Assembly (NCBI GenBank): GCA_900708905.1
Contig: CAADRB010000002.1
Coordinates: 433,698 to 497,697, forward strand
Length of the DNA stretch: 64,000 bases
Direction: 5' to 3'
Source: Hymenolepis diminuta
Taxonomy: Eukaryota; Platyhelminthes; Cestoda; Cyclophyllidea; Hymenolepididae
The notes below the pieces were generated by a model that was not told the DNA's origin, made no database searches, and saw only the letters and a list, made by a program, of their open reading frames with translations. The translations under genes were made by a program, and so were the position numbers. Numbering within the stretch: position 1 is the first letter of the stretch; each line of letters begins with the position of its first letter. Below, one piece after another: positions 26,885 through 37,962 of this stretch.

Positions 26885-27455
26885 TATCGGGGCCACATCG
26901 GTCAAATAATCACTCATGTCATCAGATCAGTTCGGAGGTGGCAGACAAGCCACGTCCAATTTATTAATTAGTAAATTAGGTTTATATACAAAACATTTCT
27001 TTGTCAGACGTCAGTCATGTCTTGTTGTCGGCGTCTCGATGTGATGATTGACATCTGTTTAGATATCTATGTGCAAACACACAGCGGGACCACCTGCGAA
27101 CACTATAGTGGAGATCTTATCGTCAGTCAACCATTTCTAATCGCCAGGTGTTGATAGACTTCTGCTAGCTAGAGCATTTATATATCTATAATATGTCGGT
27201 GACTGTAGCCATATAATACGTTTTAATGACTGTTGTAATTTGCTCTTCTCTATAGGATACCGTAACTGACTCCTAGATTCCCTAACACATTGCGCTAGTT
27301 ACAAACACGACCCGACAACATCACAATACGAAACAACCCAAACCGCCATATTAACACAAGATGCACGTTTCCGTATCGAAAGATTGATTTACATTATGCG
27401 CAATTTACAACCGTAATGTAAATAAATTCATTAGAATAAGGAGGAATTAAAAGGT
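26885..27455 (-). mobile_element. Decayed Ty3/gypsy 3' end, minus orientation
   Basis: Positions 27225-27455 match the reverse complement of 63320-63540, the segment after the pol end of the intron element. Shared blocks include agattccctaa and ctagttacaaacac. Positions 26885-27180 match the reverse complement of about 28895-29130 (shared block gtttagatatct). Read on the minus strand, this is the tail of an LTR element whose body is missing. No open frame is kept. Assignment to Ty3/gypsy rests on its link to the element at 61-63 kb. Confidence 0.6.
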
Positions 27456-28439
27456 AGAAAATAAAGAATCTTACATATAAGAATTGTTTTGTATAAATAT
27501 CATTATCTTATAAATAAAAATAACATACTATTTTATGGACAGAATGCGAGTCTCTCACGAGAGAAGTCTTAGAATGCTATTCCTTTGTCCCAGATGAGTT
27601 CTTTGAGAAGATTCCTCTCAAAGGTTTTGCATTGGTAACTTCGTATAACCTGAGTTTGTCCAAAGCATGAAGTCTACGATGTGGCAGATAAAACGAAGTT
27701 CTGGATATGTGGAAGTATTCAGATGTGGTTGATCATTATTAAATTTTAAATTTGAGATGGCATAAGAGCATTTTCTGATAGAAGGTAAGATTTGACATCA
27801 ACAGTGTCAGTGCATTAATTGTATTTTTTCGAATAGACATGGAAGGTGATAAGAGGAGATCAACACTGGCATATGTTGACACGATTTTGTTCTTCCCAAC
27901 AGCTAGCAGAGAACTGACCTGGATTAAGCCAATCCAAATTATAATATGTAGTTAGGCTTATGCAAACAAATAGAAAAGTGATAAATAAAAGAATGAGGTA
28001 ATTTCTTAACGAGGTGCTGACTTAAACTGAATTAAAAGTAACTGAATAAAATCACGTGTAAAGATTAAACCGTAATTAATACGGGAAGTCATGCAAGAGG
28101 AAAAAATGCGTCTATAAAGAAATTAATAGAACAAAGATTAGGGTCATGAAAACATTAACGATCGTTTTTTAAATGTGACAGTTTTATTGCTTATCAAGGG
28201 CTAAATCTTACCAATAAAATTGGATATTAATCACGTTTAATTCGTTTATATCAGTTGGATTTAATTTGCGCAGAAATCGAATCTGAAAATGAATATATAA
28301 AGTATCGAGTGGATAAATCAATTACCGGTTCTCTTAATCAGTAAAAATCACAGAATTTTTACTTTTAGTTATGTTTGACTCTTTCATATTTTTCTTTCCA
28401 ATATGCTTTAATTCATAATTTGAGGAAAATGAAATAAGC

Positions 28440-29130
28440 TTTTTTATTGCCAAAATTTTTACTGATTATGATAAATACTGAGCGGCATGGTGGCAATATC
28501 TACGATGTGGAGACCGGAAAGGACACTCGGCTCTCTCACTTCCTAACAGCATATTATCCCCGATGTAGCATAACGATGCGAAAGGAACGATCAATATATT
28601 TCCCTCCACCCCCTTGTACTACAACGACCCGATGACTTTTCTCTCGTCTCCTGGTTGATTACGCAACAAAGAGGGATGCGTGATCAAATCTACGAACAGA
28701 CGTGCTACATATAGGAAAGTAGTATTTTCTCCAAAAATAAATCTCATATGTTTTTCTATTTAACACACCTTGAAATGTGCACTAAACAAATGTCGGAAAT
28801 CTTTCAAGGGTCCTTGGAAGAAATGTACAAATGCTAAACATCACGACAGACCAAAGGGATCGCTTCAAATCCCCAAGATGTCCCACTATTTGGGCGGGAG
28901 ATGCTATTAGCTAGCAAAGGTGGTTGACTTGCGCTTAGATCCCGACTATATTATTTGCAGGCAGTCTAGCTGTTTGTGTGTTCGCATGTAGATATCTAAA
29001 CATGCCATTCATCACGCCGGGTCATCGATGCTGAGACATGACCTACACCAGACGTCTAATAAATTGAGATGGTATATTTAGAGTCATGAGTGACTTGACT
29101 TATCCCTTCTATGTGACCCCGGCTCAGTTA
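28440..29130 (+). mobile_element. Decayed Ty3/gypsy pol end and 3' region, plus orientation
   Basis: An open frame at 28447-28635 contains NIYDVETGKDTRLSH, a form typical of the C-terminal end of gypsy-type Pol. It aligns at base level with 63010-63080, and 28640-28760 aligns with 63180-63310 (shared end ctcatatg). Positions 28895-29130 form the inverted partner of 26885-27180. The stretch that should join these (the match to 63320-63540) is missing, so the copy is rearranged. The coding part stops soon after the motif. Confidence 0.6.
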
Positions 29131-29965
29131 TTGTTATTATACTGATCATAATGAGCCTTCAGTTATATTAATAATGTGTATAAATATATGTTATTATTGC
29201 TACAGTAAAGTAAAAACATGCCGACATTTTCGTAGGTAATGACAACAAATATTTACCCAATATTTGCAATAAGAATATCTGTTAACCAGAAGAATAAATA
29301 CTAATAATTGGCGGTAAAAAATTAAGCATTTAGACTCGCTATTAGTATTTGTATATCTATTGGCTGTTTTAAAAAAATCATATTCCACTTTATACAAATT
29401 ACAAAACAGTAACATTGCTGCTTTATAAGCTTTAAATTATTGTGGAGACAAGTGAAGTTAGTCATTCTATCTACTCAAAGTATTTTTAGGATAATTAGTA
29501 TTCAAGCTAGAAATTTATATAGCTAAATTTTGCTTTGATATTGACTATATGATTGCATATTTTTTAAAGATGATCATGAATGTTTCAGAAAGTTCGTCCA
29601 TTTAATGCTTTGAAGCCAAATTATTATGCCAAGTTCTGATAACATCAAACAATAGACGCAGAACATATCAAAATTAGTGTATATTTAAAGCAACCTATTT
29701 CCACTTGGATTTATAAAACACTGAACGCTTTCAGAATTGGAAAGTTTTTACCCGAATTTAATTAGTTAGCGATCAAAGGAAAGTTCATTTTAATAATTAA
29801 ATTTTTATTTGAGATTTCGTATAGTGGGAACTCATTAAATGCATTATTTAAAATACATTTTAATTTGTTTTATCTGCTTTTGTGGGACGGATCTATTCAA
29901 TTGAGTTGCGACAACTGAGCTCCATAAGGGATATTCTGAGCGACTTCATATGATAAATCTCTAAA
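29131..29965. other. AT-rich intergenic stretch upstream of NCOA5-like copy 2
   Basis: It should hold the promoter and 5' UTR of the gene starting at 29966. No TATA box or splice-linked upstream exon can be defended. One upstream ATG, just before the chosen start, runs into TAA after three codons. Confidence 0.4.
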
Positions 29966-32900
29966 ATGCCGAGGTATTTTCGTTCCGAAAACCACAAATC
30001 ACCCGATAAGCGACTTTGTAAACGGGTTATAGTAGAAGGTCTTCAAAAAAATTTTGATAAAGGTGATAATATCCGGAGTTGGTTGGGACGATATGGCGTC
30101 GTCGAAGGCAAGATTTGCTATACATTATTTATTTAATCATCTAAAAATGAAGTATGTTGTAGATCATCTTCTGATTTCTGATTTTGTCACTATTTTTATG
30201 TACACTGGTTTTCAGAAATCGAAAGATTCCAAGGTGCCGTAATTGTGAAATTCGCTTCGGAAGAACAAGCATCTCTGGCTGCAGAGTGCGAAAATAAAAT
30301 TCGTAAACCTGGATCTAGTATCAGAGTACGTCTTGCAGATTCAGATACAGTGCGTCGTCTCAAGCCTGATTACTCTCGTGATTATAGTCGTTCATTTAGA
30401 AGCAAATTTGACTGTCGTCCTATAATATTTACAAGTTCACCTCGAAAACAGTAATTATTTCCTTTTTTTTAATTGCAAATCTTTCAGTCATGGTCGACAT
30501 AGTCATCACACAAATGTTTTATCTTCTCTGAGTTTTTCTCCAGCTGACGCTTTTTCCAGGTTGATTGTTTTTTATTCACTTCATACTATTGAAATCCATC
30601 CTAGGCTTTATTATTATCAGTTTAATTTTAGGTTCAACAGAGAGGAGAAAGAAGGCAGAAATAAGGAAATAAAAATATCAATTCCGTCATTAGCTGTATC
30701 ACAATCGGTCTTAGAGAAGACCATAGAACGATGTTCTACTAGGAAAAATGATATTGTTATTTTAGCTGTCACTCAAGATCTTGTACCCTACGCTCGTGAA
30801 CTTCGTGAATTTTTAGAACTTTATGCCTCGAACAAGGGACCAAATATCCTAGAAGATCTCCTGAAGCAGCAACCACTGAAGCGTGCTCGACTTCCTCCGG
30901 ATTTCGTGTTTCGACCTCCACAAGTTTTAGAATATGTCATCATTGCAGACAGTCATATTGAACCTTCCTTGATAGATTTCACTGAAGCTGGCACACTTTA
31001 TGCTATTGTCGCCACGGAACAGAATAAGAGGTTTAGATCCTGCAATCTTCGTATTATTCATAGTGGCGAGTTTCAAGGTTAGTTAGAATGCATGACTGAA
31101 ACTGAATGATTTATATTTATCTGTCAAATCGTTTCTCTTCCATTTTTATAGAACACCGCAATATGCCCAAGTTTGAAGCCATAAAATTAATGATGAAGGA
31201 CTATACTGAATATATTGTTAATGAAGCTCTAGGAAGAATAGAAAATATTGAAAATAAACCTCCAGCACTCCCTAAAACTCCTCCTTTAGAATCTTCAGAC
31301 TCTCTTCATCCTCCTGTTGCAGTTCAACCAGAAGTAATGTTACCTACTCCTTTAGTCCCTGACCAACTTCAAAACCAACCGGAACCGTCAGCTACCTCTC
31401 CAGTGAAAAAGCGAAGAAAACGTCATCATTCGTCGTCTTTACGATCATCTCAATCGGATTCCCAAAGTAGTTCAGATTGTTCTTCTTCTTCAGAGGAGGA
31501 AGAACTGCGCAATTGTTCTTCACGTAGGAGAAGACGTGACAAGTTTTCTAGGAGGACAAAAAGACCATCTCGTCGAAAGGATAATAAAGAGGAGATGGAA
31601 GAAACAGAAGAAATTCCCCTGCCCGATGACCCTAGTTTTATCCCACCGTCGAAGCGGATATCCGCCCTCTTGCGCATGCTTGCCGATTCACGGGTTCTTT
31701 CTATTGGTGAATTGGATGAAGTTTTGGCATTTGTGTCGCAAAGAAAGGTGAAGTTGGCTAGTGGTAAGCTTTATAGGGATACTCTCCCTCTCACTCTTTT
31801 TGATTTTGGTTCATTTTGGCCTCTTTCCCCAACTTCCTCTAACTCTCCTGAAGGATATCTCACCTTGTATGCAGAAAAATGGCCAATAAATCTTTTTCTT
31901 CTATTGTGTAATCGTCATTTTTTCGTGGATTTTCTTATCCGCTGACTTAGAGAAGTTTAACGGACATATTTTTGGAGCTTCTTCCTTCTACTCTTGAAAA
32001 TCATGGATAAATTTAATAAAACTAAATCAAAAAGGACCTGAAGTATTTAAAAAACTAAATGATGGACACATTTCGAAGAAATTGCTGGGTATCTATTCGT
32101 ATTTTTATTGAATCGAAATGCAGAAGTCAAGAATACAAGACTGAATGAAGAAGAAAGAAATCCTGCACGAGTTTGTTAAAATTGATTAAATTGGAATTAC
32201 GCCTCCATTTGGATATCTGCATTACTGCTGAATGCTTTTACATAAATTCCGTCGATTTTTGAGTGTGTGCTTTTATCGGGAACCGAAAAAGAAGTTGAGG
32301 AAGTAAAATACCTCTCTGTTGAAGATTTATGTAAGAAGATATTGTTTTGAGACACCGAAGGTACCTTACTAACTTAAACACGTTTTGCCACCATCAAAAT
32401 TTACGTTTCGAAGTCGTACGTGCTTCAGATCCGGATTTACGCTTTCAGTACCAAGTTATGCAGTACCTATTTTCGTCTAATTCGTAAAGGCGAATTTCTG
32501 TTTTATACCTGCGTCTTACATTATTCTAATGTTGCTATCAACTTTAATTTGGGTGAAATCATGACAATTCAACCAGTTCTAAAGGTAATTTTTGGTCTCT
32601 TTTCAGTGCTTAAAAGCGGTGAACAAAAACAAATTTCAATATAAAGTCAAGCTTGGGAGTATTATGAAATGTTGGAAATTTTTATCGAAAAGCAGTAATA
32701 TCGTTGTTAATCTCTACTAATAATTCAACGAAACCGATATCTACAGTTGTCTCTATTGGTGTTCACAAAAAAGCTAATCACTTCACCATTTATCGCAACT
32801 TCGATTTTAATTAACCGTCACGTTATTGAACCTCGGACGTTTGAATTGCGGTAATTCAAAAACATACTTGCTAAATAGTTATCTTTCCTAAAAATCCTAA

Positions 32901-33240
32901 TCGGATACAAAGACTCGTTTAGTTCATTTGAGATTATCAAATCTCCGTTTCTAATTCCATTTAACGTTATTTTAATGGTTTGATCTTCAGTGAAATGGGA
33001 TCTCCCCATATATTTCACAAGAATTTTGAAATTTATAGGTACGCAGACTTTTTTTTGAAAATCTGTCGCTCAACTATACCTAGATAATGAATTTCTCCAC
33101 TTTTTAGGCTATTCCTCCTGTGATAAAAGTTGTGTTCTGTTCCTCCATGCTAAATTTGTATTTTCACTGTTAGTTAATAAATTTCATTTATTGGGTTCTC
33201 CATACTTGATGCAGGTGATAATGAACGTTTGAAAACTTGA
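29966..33240 (+). CDS. NCOA5: NCOA5-like protein, copy 2, with N-terminal RRM-like domain; last exon cut by TGA
   Basis: A paralogue of the gene at 16284. Six exons join in frame: 29966-30107, 30216-30450, 30488-30559, 30632-31077, 31152-31763 and 33215-33240, giving 510 residues. Residues 20-86 form an RRM-like fold: beta strand KRVIVEGL, helix NIRSWLGRYG, then EEIERFQGAVIVKFAS, a helix, and SSIRVRLADSD. Copy 1 has no such domain. The anticodon-binding-like domain (about 160-320) contains NDIVILAV and ends in EHRNMP (299-304). A Ser/Arg/Glu-rich linker follows, then RISALLRMLADSRVLSIGEL and the helix after it. The exon-end phases of the shared exons match copy 1. Intron 1 has a GC donor (30108) and is 108 nt; intron 2 is only 37 nt. 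The last exon opens like copy 1 (GDN...LK) but meets TGA at 33238. It could be a shortened working protein or an ageing copy. Confidence 0.88.
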
Positions 33241-33471
33241 ATTTTGCAGACTTTATATCCTAATGGAATTCCGAAACCAACGTTTCAACGGCTGCCTCAG
33301 GGTCAATTCGTTTCTGCGCTATGGTCTATTGAGCAGAATCAATCGATCAATCACACAAACGAAGAAGCAGAAAGATGTTGGTGCAAATATTCCAGTTATT
33401 GTAATATCATCCAATTGACCCCTTACTTATCAGAGTGCTTTCAATTAATCTTCTGGCCCTTATTTGTCTAA
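33241..33471 (+). pseudogene. Open frame after the TGA, homologous to the copy 1 tail
   Basis: In the same frame as the last exon of NCOA5-like copy 2, translation past the TGA gives ILQTLYPNG, which matches ILETIYNQT of copy 1. The frame then stays open for 76 codons to 33471. The copy 1 codon at the TGA position is CGT (Arg), so a CGA-to-TGA change would explain it. Either coding sequence lost by a nonsense change, or a base error in the assembly. Confidence 0.5.
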
Positions 33472-34349
33472 ACGCATTCTTTAAATGTAAGGTCTTGACA
33501 TTCTCTTTGGCTCCTGGATCGTTTACCTGAGGTGGTTTTGTTGCTCAAGTTTAATTTAAATAATGCATTTCTTTTGCTTTAGAGATGACCAATGAACCGA
33601 CCTATGGCTTACAGGTACCATCGGCAAAAGCAACAAGATAACCAGAAAAGGAATTTTTCTAATGCGGCAGAATTTCGTTATAAAATGACATTTGTGAATG
33701 GTGTAGAACTTGTAATATATATTTTAGTAAAGTGGAATGGAAAAAAACTGGATTTTTTTTAATTGTGCGATTTGCTTGTGCTGTGATTTTAATTTTAGTG
33801 CTTATAACTTAGTAGGTATTTAGTACAGTGAAAGTAGATATTTTGTATTGAATGCGATATTTTAAACTAAGATGATCTGATAATCCCACTGAACGCTGAA
33901 CATCCAGTCAGTAAGACATGCTTATCTGTAAATGAAATTTAGAATCCACTTATATGGTGGGGCTTCTGTGAATTCCGCTCAATTACATCTTGTCCAGTTG
34001 ATTTGGACATAAAAGTGCGTGCATTTACAGTAGGCAAAAAAGTCTTTCTTGGCAATTAAGGATTTCAACGTAGTCTTTCACCGTAAGGATTCTTGAAGAG
34101 TTCATTTTGGTCTGCCAAGTTTCCAGACAACAAGACATTTCACAAGTCAGGTATCTCGAAATGAAATAAAGCATGATTGCATCGCTCTCGTCCTCATTAC
34201 TGCAGAGTTTAAACTGCTCCATTAAAAATTTTAACATCTGAGTTCGGTTTGGAGCCTTCATCGCTTTTATGAACTAGAAGATCTGTGGTAGATTTTATTC
34301 ATAGTTAAAATTACAACAAATTCAAGTATAGCTAATATCTACCAATAAC

Positions 34350-34405
34350 TCTTTGGCTAGTTAGGGAGACGTTTGTGCTGGGATATCAAGTTCGATCTCT
34401 GTGTA
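34350..34405 (+). repeat. tRNA-like SINE head candidate
   Basis: A box A-like tggctagttaggg is followed about 35 bases later by a box B-like agttcgatctctg. The spacing is tRNA-like, but the arms do not pair well enough for a tRNA. It is probably the head of a tRNA-derived SINE. Confidence 0.35.
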
Positions 34406-34649
34406 TGGTTTTAGTAACGTCGGGGCCTGGGGGCATAAGTTTAACCAATTCCAATTGGCCCAGCCTGATTTTAAACGTCCCGCTGCTTTGGTATTTGGCT
34501 TCATTGTATTCAGATTGCATAGACGTTTCGTAGTAACTTGGCTTCAATCTCCACTGGGTCAAAATGTTTCCCTATTTTTTTCTGAATTCTATCTGAATGG
34601 GGCTATAAAATTTTATGATGCTTCTTCACTTTAACCGGTTATCAAAATT

Positions 34650-34730
34650 AATAAAATGCAACCGTGCGCCGTCGGCACAGTGATAAACCTGCACGTCTCC
34701 ATGTCACAGGTCGCGAGATTGAGTCCCAAT
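34650..34730 (+). repeat. tRNA-like SINE head candidate
   Basis: The segment reads gtcggcacagtgataa, later cgtctccatgtcacaggtcg and then agattgagtccc, the usual layout of a tRNA-derived SINE head (box A, anticodon region, box B). Stem pairing is degraded. The reverse strand at 40230-40305 has a similar layout. Confidence 0.4.
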
Positions 34731-35539
34731 CGGTGCATATCCAGTGATGTGAATACCCAACTGTCCTGGTTAATTCTGTTTCTCAAGGGAGGTTGAGAAA
34801 TGTGAGTTTCATGTAAGAGTTGACTTTTCTTTAACAAGATCAAGCGCTCTGAACACTTGTGGGTTCTGAAAGTTTTATTATATTCAGAAATTGTTGCTAT
34901 TATGTAATCTAGTCGTCTTTAAACAAAGTCGAGGAATTAGCTCTATTAGAGATCGGGAAGGAGACGTCTGTTTAGAAATTAAATATTTTTACATATCTAA
35001 TTTAGAGGTGACTAAGTGTGGATTGAACCAGCAACAGCTGTTGGGGCTAAAAATCGTCCAAGGCAACAGTAACTAATTTAGGAAGTTGAATTAATTAGGC
35101 GTTTGCCTTAAAGACGACCAGAAACGAATATAACTGTAGGAATCAGGTAATATTAAAGATGAATTTATCTCGGGAACAGCCAGGATGGTTTTGGGCAGCG
35201 TGGGTCTCATATTTGATTGGTAGTTTGTCTAGTAGAGAAAATCTGGCCAATTAAGCTGGACTCTGTCTAATATGCTAGCTAGTGATATCTAACACTCTAA
35301 GTAGTCGATCAACTTTCGTCATCTAAATTACTATTTTAGCAGACTTGCTCTCAAATTCAATAATATTGACACGCTTAAATACAGCAGCGTTTAAACACAC
35401 GCCACAAGACATGATAAAAGCGTTTTACAGTGGTGTCGCATGAAAATTCCTATTCTGGGTGTTTTTCAGCCATCAAGGCCTATCCAAGACGTGAAGATAA
35501 AAGCTGGCTGCATGCAAATCGCTAACCGCAAAATAAATT

Positions 35540-36960
35540 AAAGTGAAATGAGGACTTCAATCTACTTTGTCCAAATGCATGGTAGTAGCGACTTTAACAT
35601 GGAACTTGGTGGTAAAGAACACAAAAGAAGCCTTTAAGGAAATAGTTAATAATGCATTAAGAAAGTCTGAGGCTGATCTGACAAGAAACTCGTATTCTGC
35701 TTCTTATATGAAGAAAAACGAATATTTTCGATGTCCGAGAAGTAATACAAATTCTGAAAATAAGAATCGTCCCTCGGACACCAGATTTTCTTTTTTACTG
35801 TTTCCGCATGCTCGTACCAAGGAACACAGTCTGCTCGTTGCTATGTTACCGGCAAACCAAGTAACCGATCAAAATAAGTTGTACATAATCGGATTTGCTC
35901 AGAGACCACTAGGTATTCTCTATTCTTCCGCATGGATTTTGCAGTTGCAGTCTCAATAGCCAGCCAGATTATTCATGTGGACACATAACGTTATATTAAC
36001 TACTCCTTCTGTTGATCAGAATTAACCATTGAGATTTATCCTTCTCTTCGCCAAATGTTTACCAAATGCGTTGATCTCATGATCTCTGACCCCACATACG
36101 TACGTATTGACCCCTGATCCACTGGAGCGTTCATTTTCAAGTGAGTGGTACATTAAAGCTCCCCAAAATGGTTAACAAATCATGCATGAGGTAGTTAGTT
36201 CCCGTATCTACTCATCAGTTTGATAAATGTTAGTGGTAAATGATAATCCCACAGAATGGAAAGTACAAACATTTAAATTAACCTGCATTTACCTGCGCCA
36301 AAACGATTGAGAGAGAATGAACAATGGATGATCAACAGAAAGAATAGCCGTTTGAAGTGATATGTGGCGATTTCGTCGCAGAAGATATCGCGCCTGAGCC
36401 CACTTATCCCGGAATGAAATGCTCATGATTCAAATAAGCACTGTATTCAGATAGATATCTTAAATGAATTTGCTTGTAACTAAGCCTAAATCCAGATTGC
36501 TTTTCTCATGTCTTGATATTTATTCTAGTAAAGAATCGCTGAAACTGTATGAATCGTACTGATAGCGTATAATCCACTTGTGGTCTTGACAACCAAAAAC
36601 GAATTCATTTCGCTGTCTGAAGTCTTTCTTTTAGTTGGTAATCTGGATTCTTCTGCTTGAGTTTTTGGTGAAAATCTAACCTTCCGTCCTATTTAATAGT
36701 CTAGACGATTTTGTCAGAAAAATGCCGAATATTTTAGACATCAGAACGGAATTTGTTCGTATGATCGATTTTTGATTTTCGTGCTCGCATATGAAAATGA
36801 AGTCTCGTCAGCATTACTGGCTAGCCAAGTAGCCAATCAGTCGCATAACCCAAGTTATACCGAAACAGATTTATTTTCTTGGTAGAGTGTGGGAAAGAAG
36901 GTTTCATTAAAATACAATTTGTTTTCTCTTATTCCATCAGGGTTCAGGCAACTGCAGTCA
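35540..36960 (+). repeat. Diverged direct duplication about 1 kb apart
   Basis: About 35575-35950 and 36580-36960 share ordered blocks: aacgaatattttcgatgtcc against gccgaatattttagacatca, ggcaaaccaagtaaccgatc against ggctagccaagtagccaatc, and a final ttgcagttgcagtc against aggcaactgcagtc. Copy 1 contains an open frame of 130 codons (35567-35959) that is broken in copy 2, so coding function is doubtful. Confidence 0.4.
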
Positions 36961-37962
36961 TCGCGGGTGGCTTAGCTTATATTATTGGTGTAAGCCGCCA
37001 AATACGTTGCCCCTGAAGAGTTGGAAACAGGCTAGGCAAGCAGTCTCGCCAGGCAATAAAGAAGCGCTTGCCAGCAAACAGACCAACATAGGTGCAGAGT
37101 GAATCAATGAGAAGTTAATATCCGAGATGTAGTTGACCACAACTACAGCCATTGTGGCAAGACAGTTGCTCACTCTTACACCCCTTTAATGTTCGTTTCT
37201 TCAACTTTCCATTCTTCTCACTCTTGTAGACCTTTGTGTTCCATCATTCTGTCTTGCCTTATCTATAAGATTGTTTATATTAAACCACATTTCACCGTTT
37301 TATTACATTTCCACTTTTTACCATTTTTTTGAAAAACAGTAGTCATACATATCTGTAATTTATTAATTACAGACAACGTATTTTACTATTTAAGAGAGTT
37401 GATTTCATCCTTGAAATAAAGAACAAAACAAACTATATTAGAAATTGAAAAGTTAACTGGGTTAGAAGAAACGAAAAAGCAAAGATGTTAGCAAAACTTA
37501 TTACAAAATTGGCCAGCACTCTACATAATCATACCATCGATCATATATCATTAGGGTCTAAAATACAAATCGGAGTAATGTATCGATGAGTCAAATTGAA
37601 TTAACCTGACAACTGAATGATCCAAATTTACGAATTATTTGGTTTTTTTAAGATAAAAGCTCATTATGGTTGATAAACGCATGCAGGAAGGTGTTCAACC
37701 TCTAAATAAAATGATTAATAATACATCAGTGTCCACTTCCGAAAATCTTGAATATATTTATGCTGTTTGACTTATTAACAAGTTAGTAGAATATGTTAGC
37801 AATAATACTGGTTGATACTTCAGTATTATCTAAAAAATTAATCGTTTAATATTGGGTGTTTTTAATCATTACAGAGAGCTAACTTAATCTGTTAGAAAGA
37901 TTAGCCAAATAGAAGTTTTGTTGTGTTGTCAAATAACTTCTAATAATGGGAAAAGTATTGGT

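Larger units (their letters stand above)
33472..37962. other. Intergenic stretch with SINE-like and duplicated segments
   Basis: It lies between NCOA5-like copy 2 and the end of bestrophin A. No gene is recognised. It contains the tRNA-like pieces at 34350-34405 and 34650-34730, a diverged duplication at 35540-36960, and a fragment of the dispersed repeat at 35990-36120 (shared block gaattaacca). Frames at 34025-34261 (-) and 36982-37173 (-) have no recognisable domain. Confidence 0.45.

Noticed and set aside
26885..29130. A single 2.2-kb DNA transposon with terminal inverted repeats
   Set aside because: The inner segments match the 3' end of the gypsy element at 63 kb in opposite orientations, so two inverted retroelement ends explain it better.
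34025..34261. Minus-strand frame of 78 codons
   Set aside because: Plausible amino acid mix but no family match, and no exon with compatible splice sites nearby.
36982..37173. Minus-strand hydrophobic frame of 63 codons
   Set aside because: Looks membrane-like, but no splice partner or family was recognised; it borders the duplicated segment and is probably repeat-derived.
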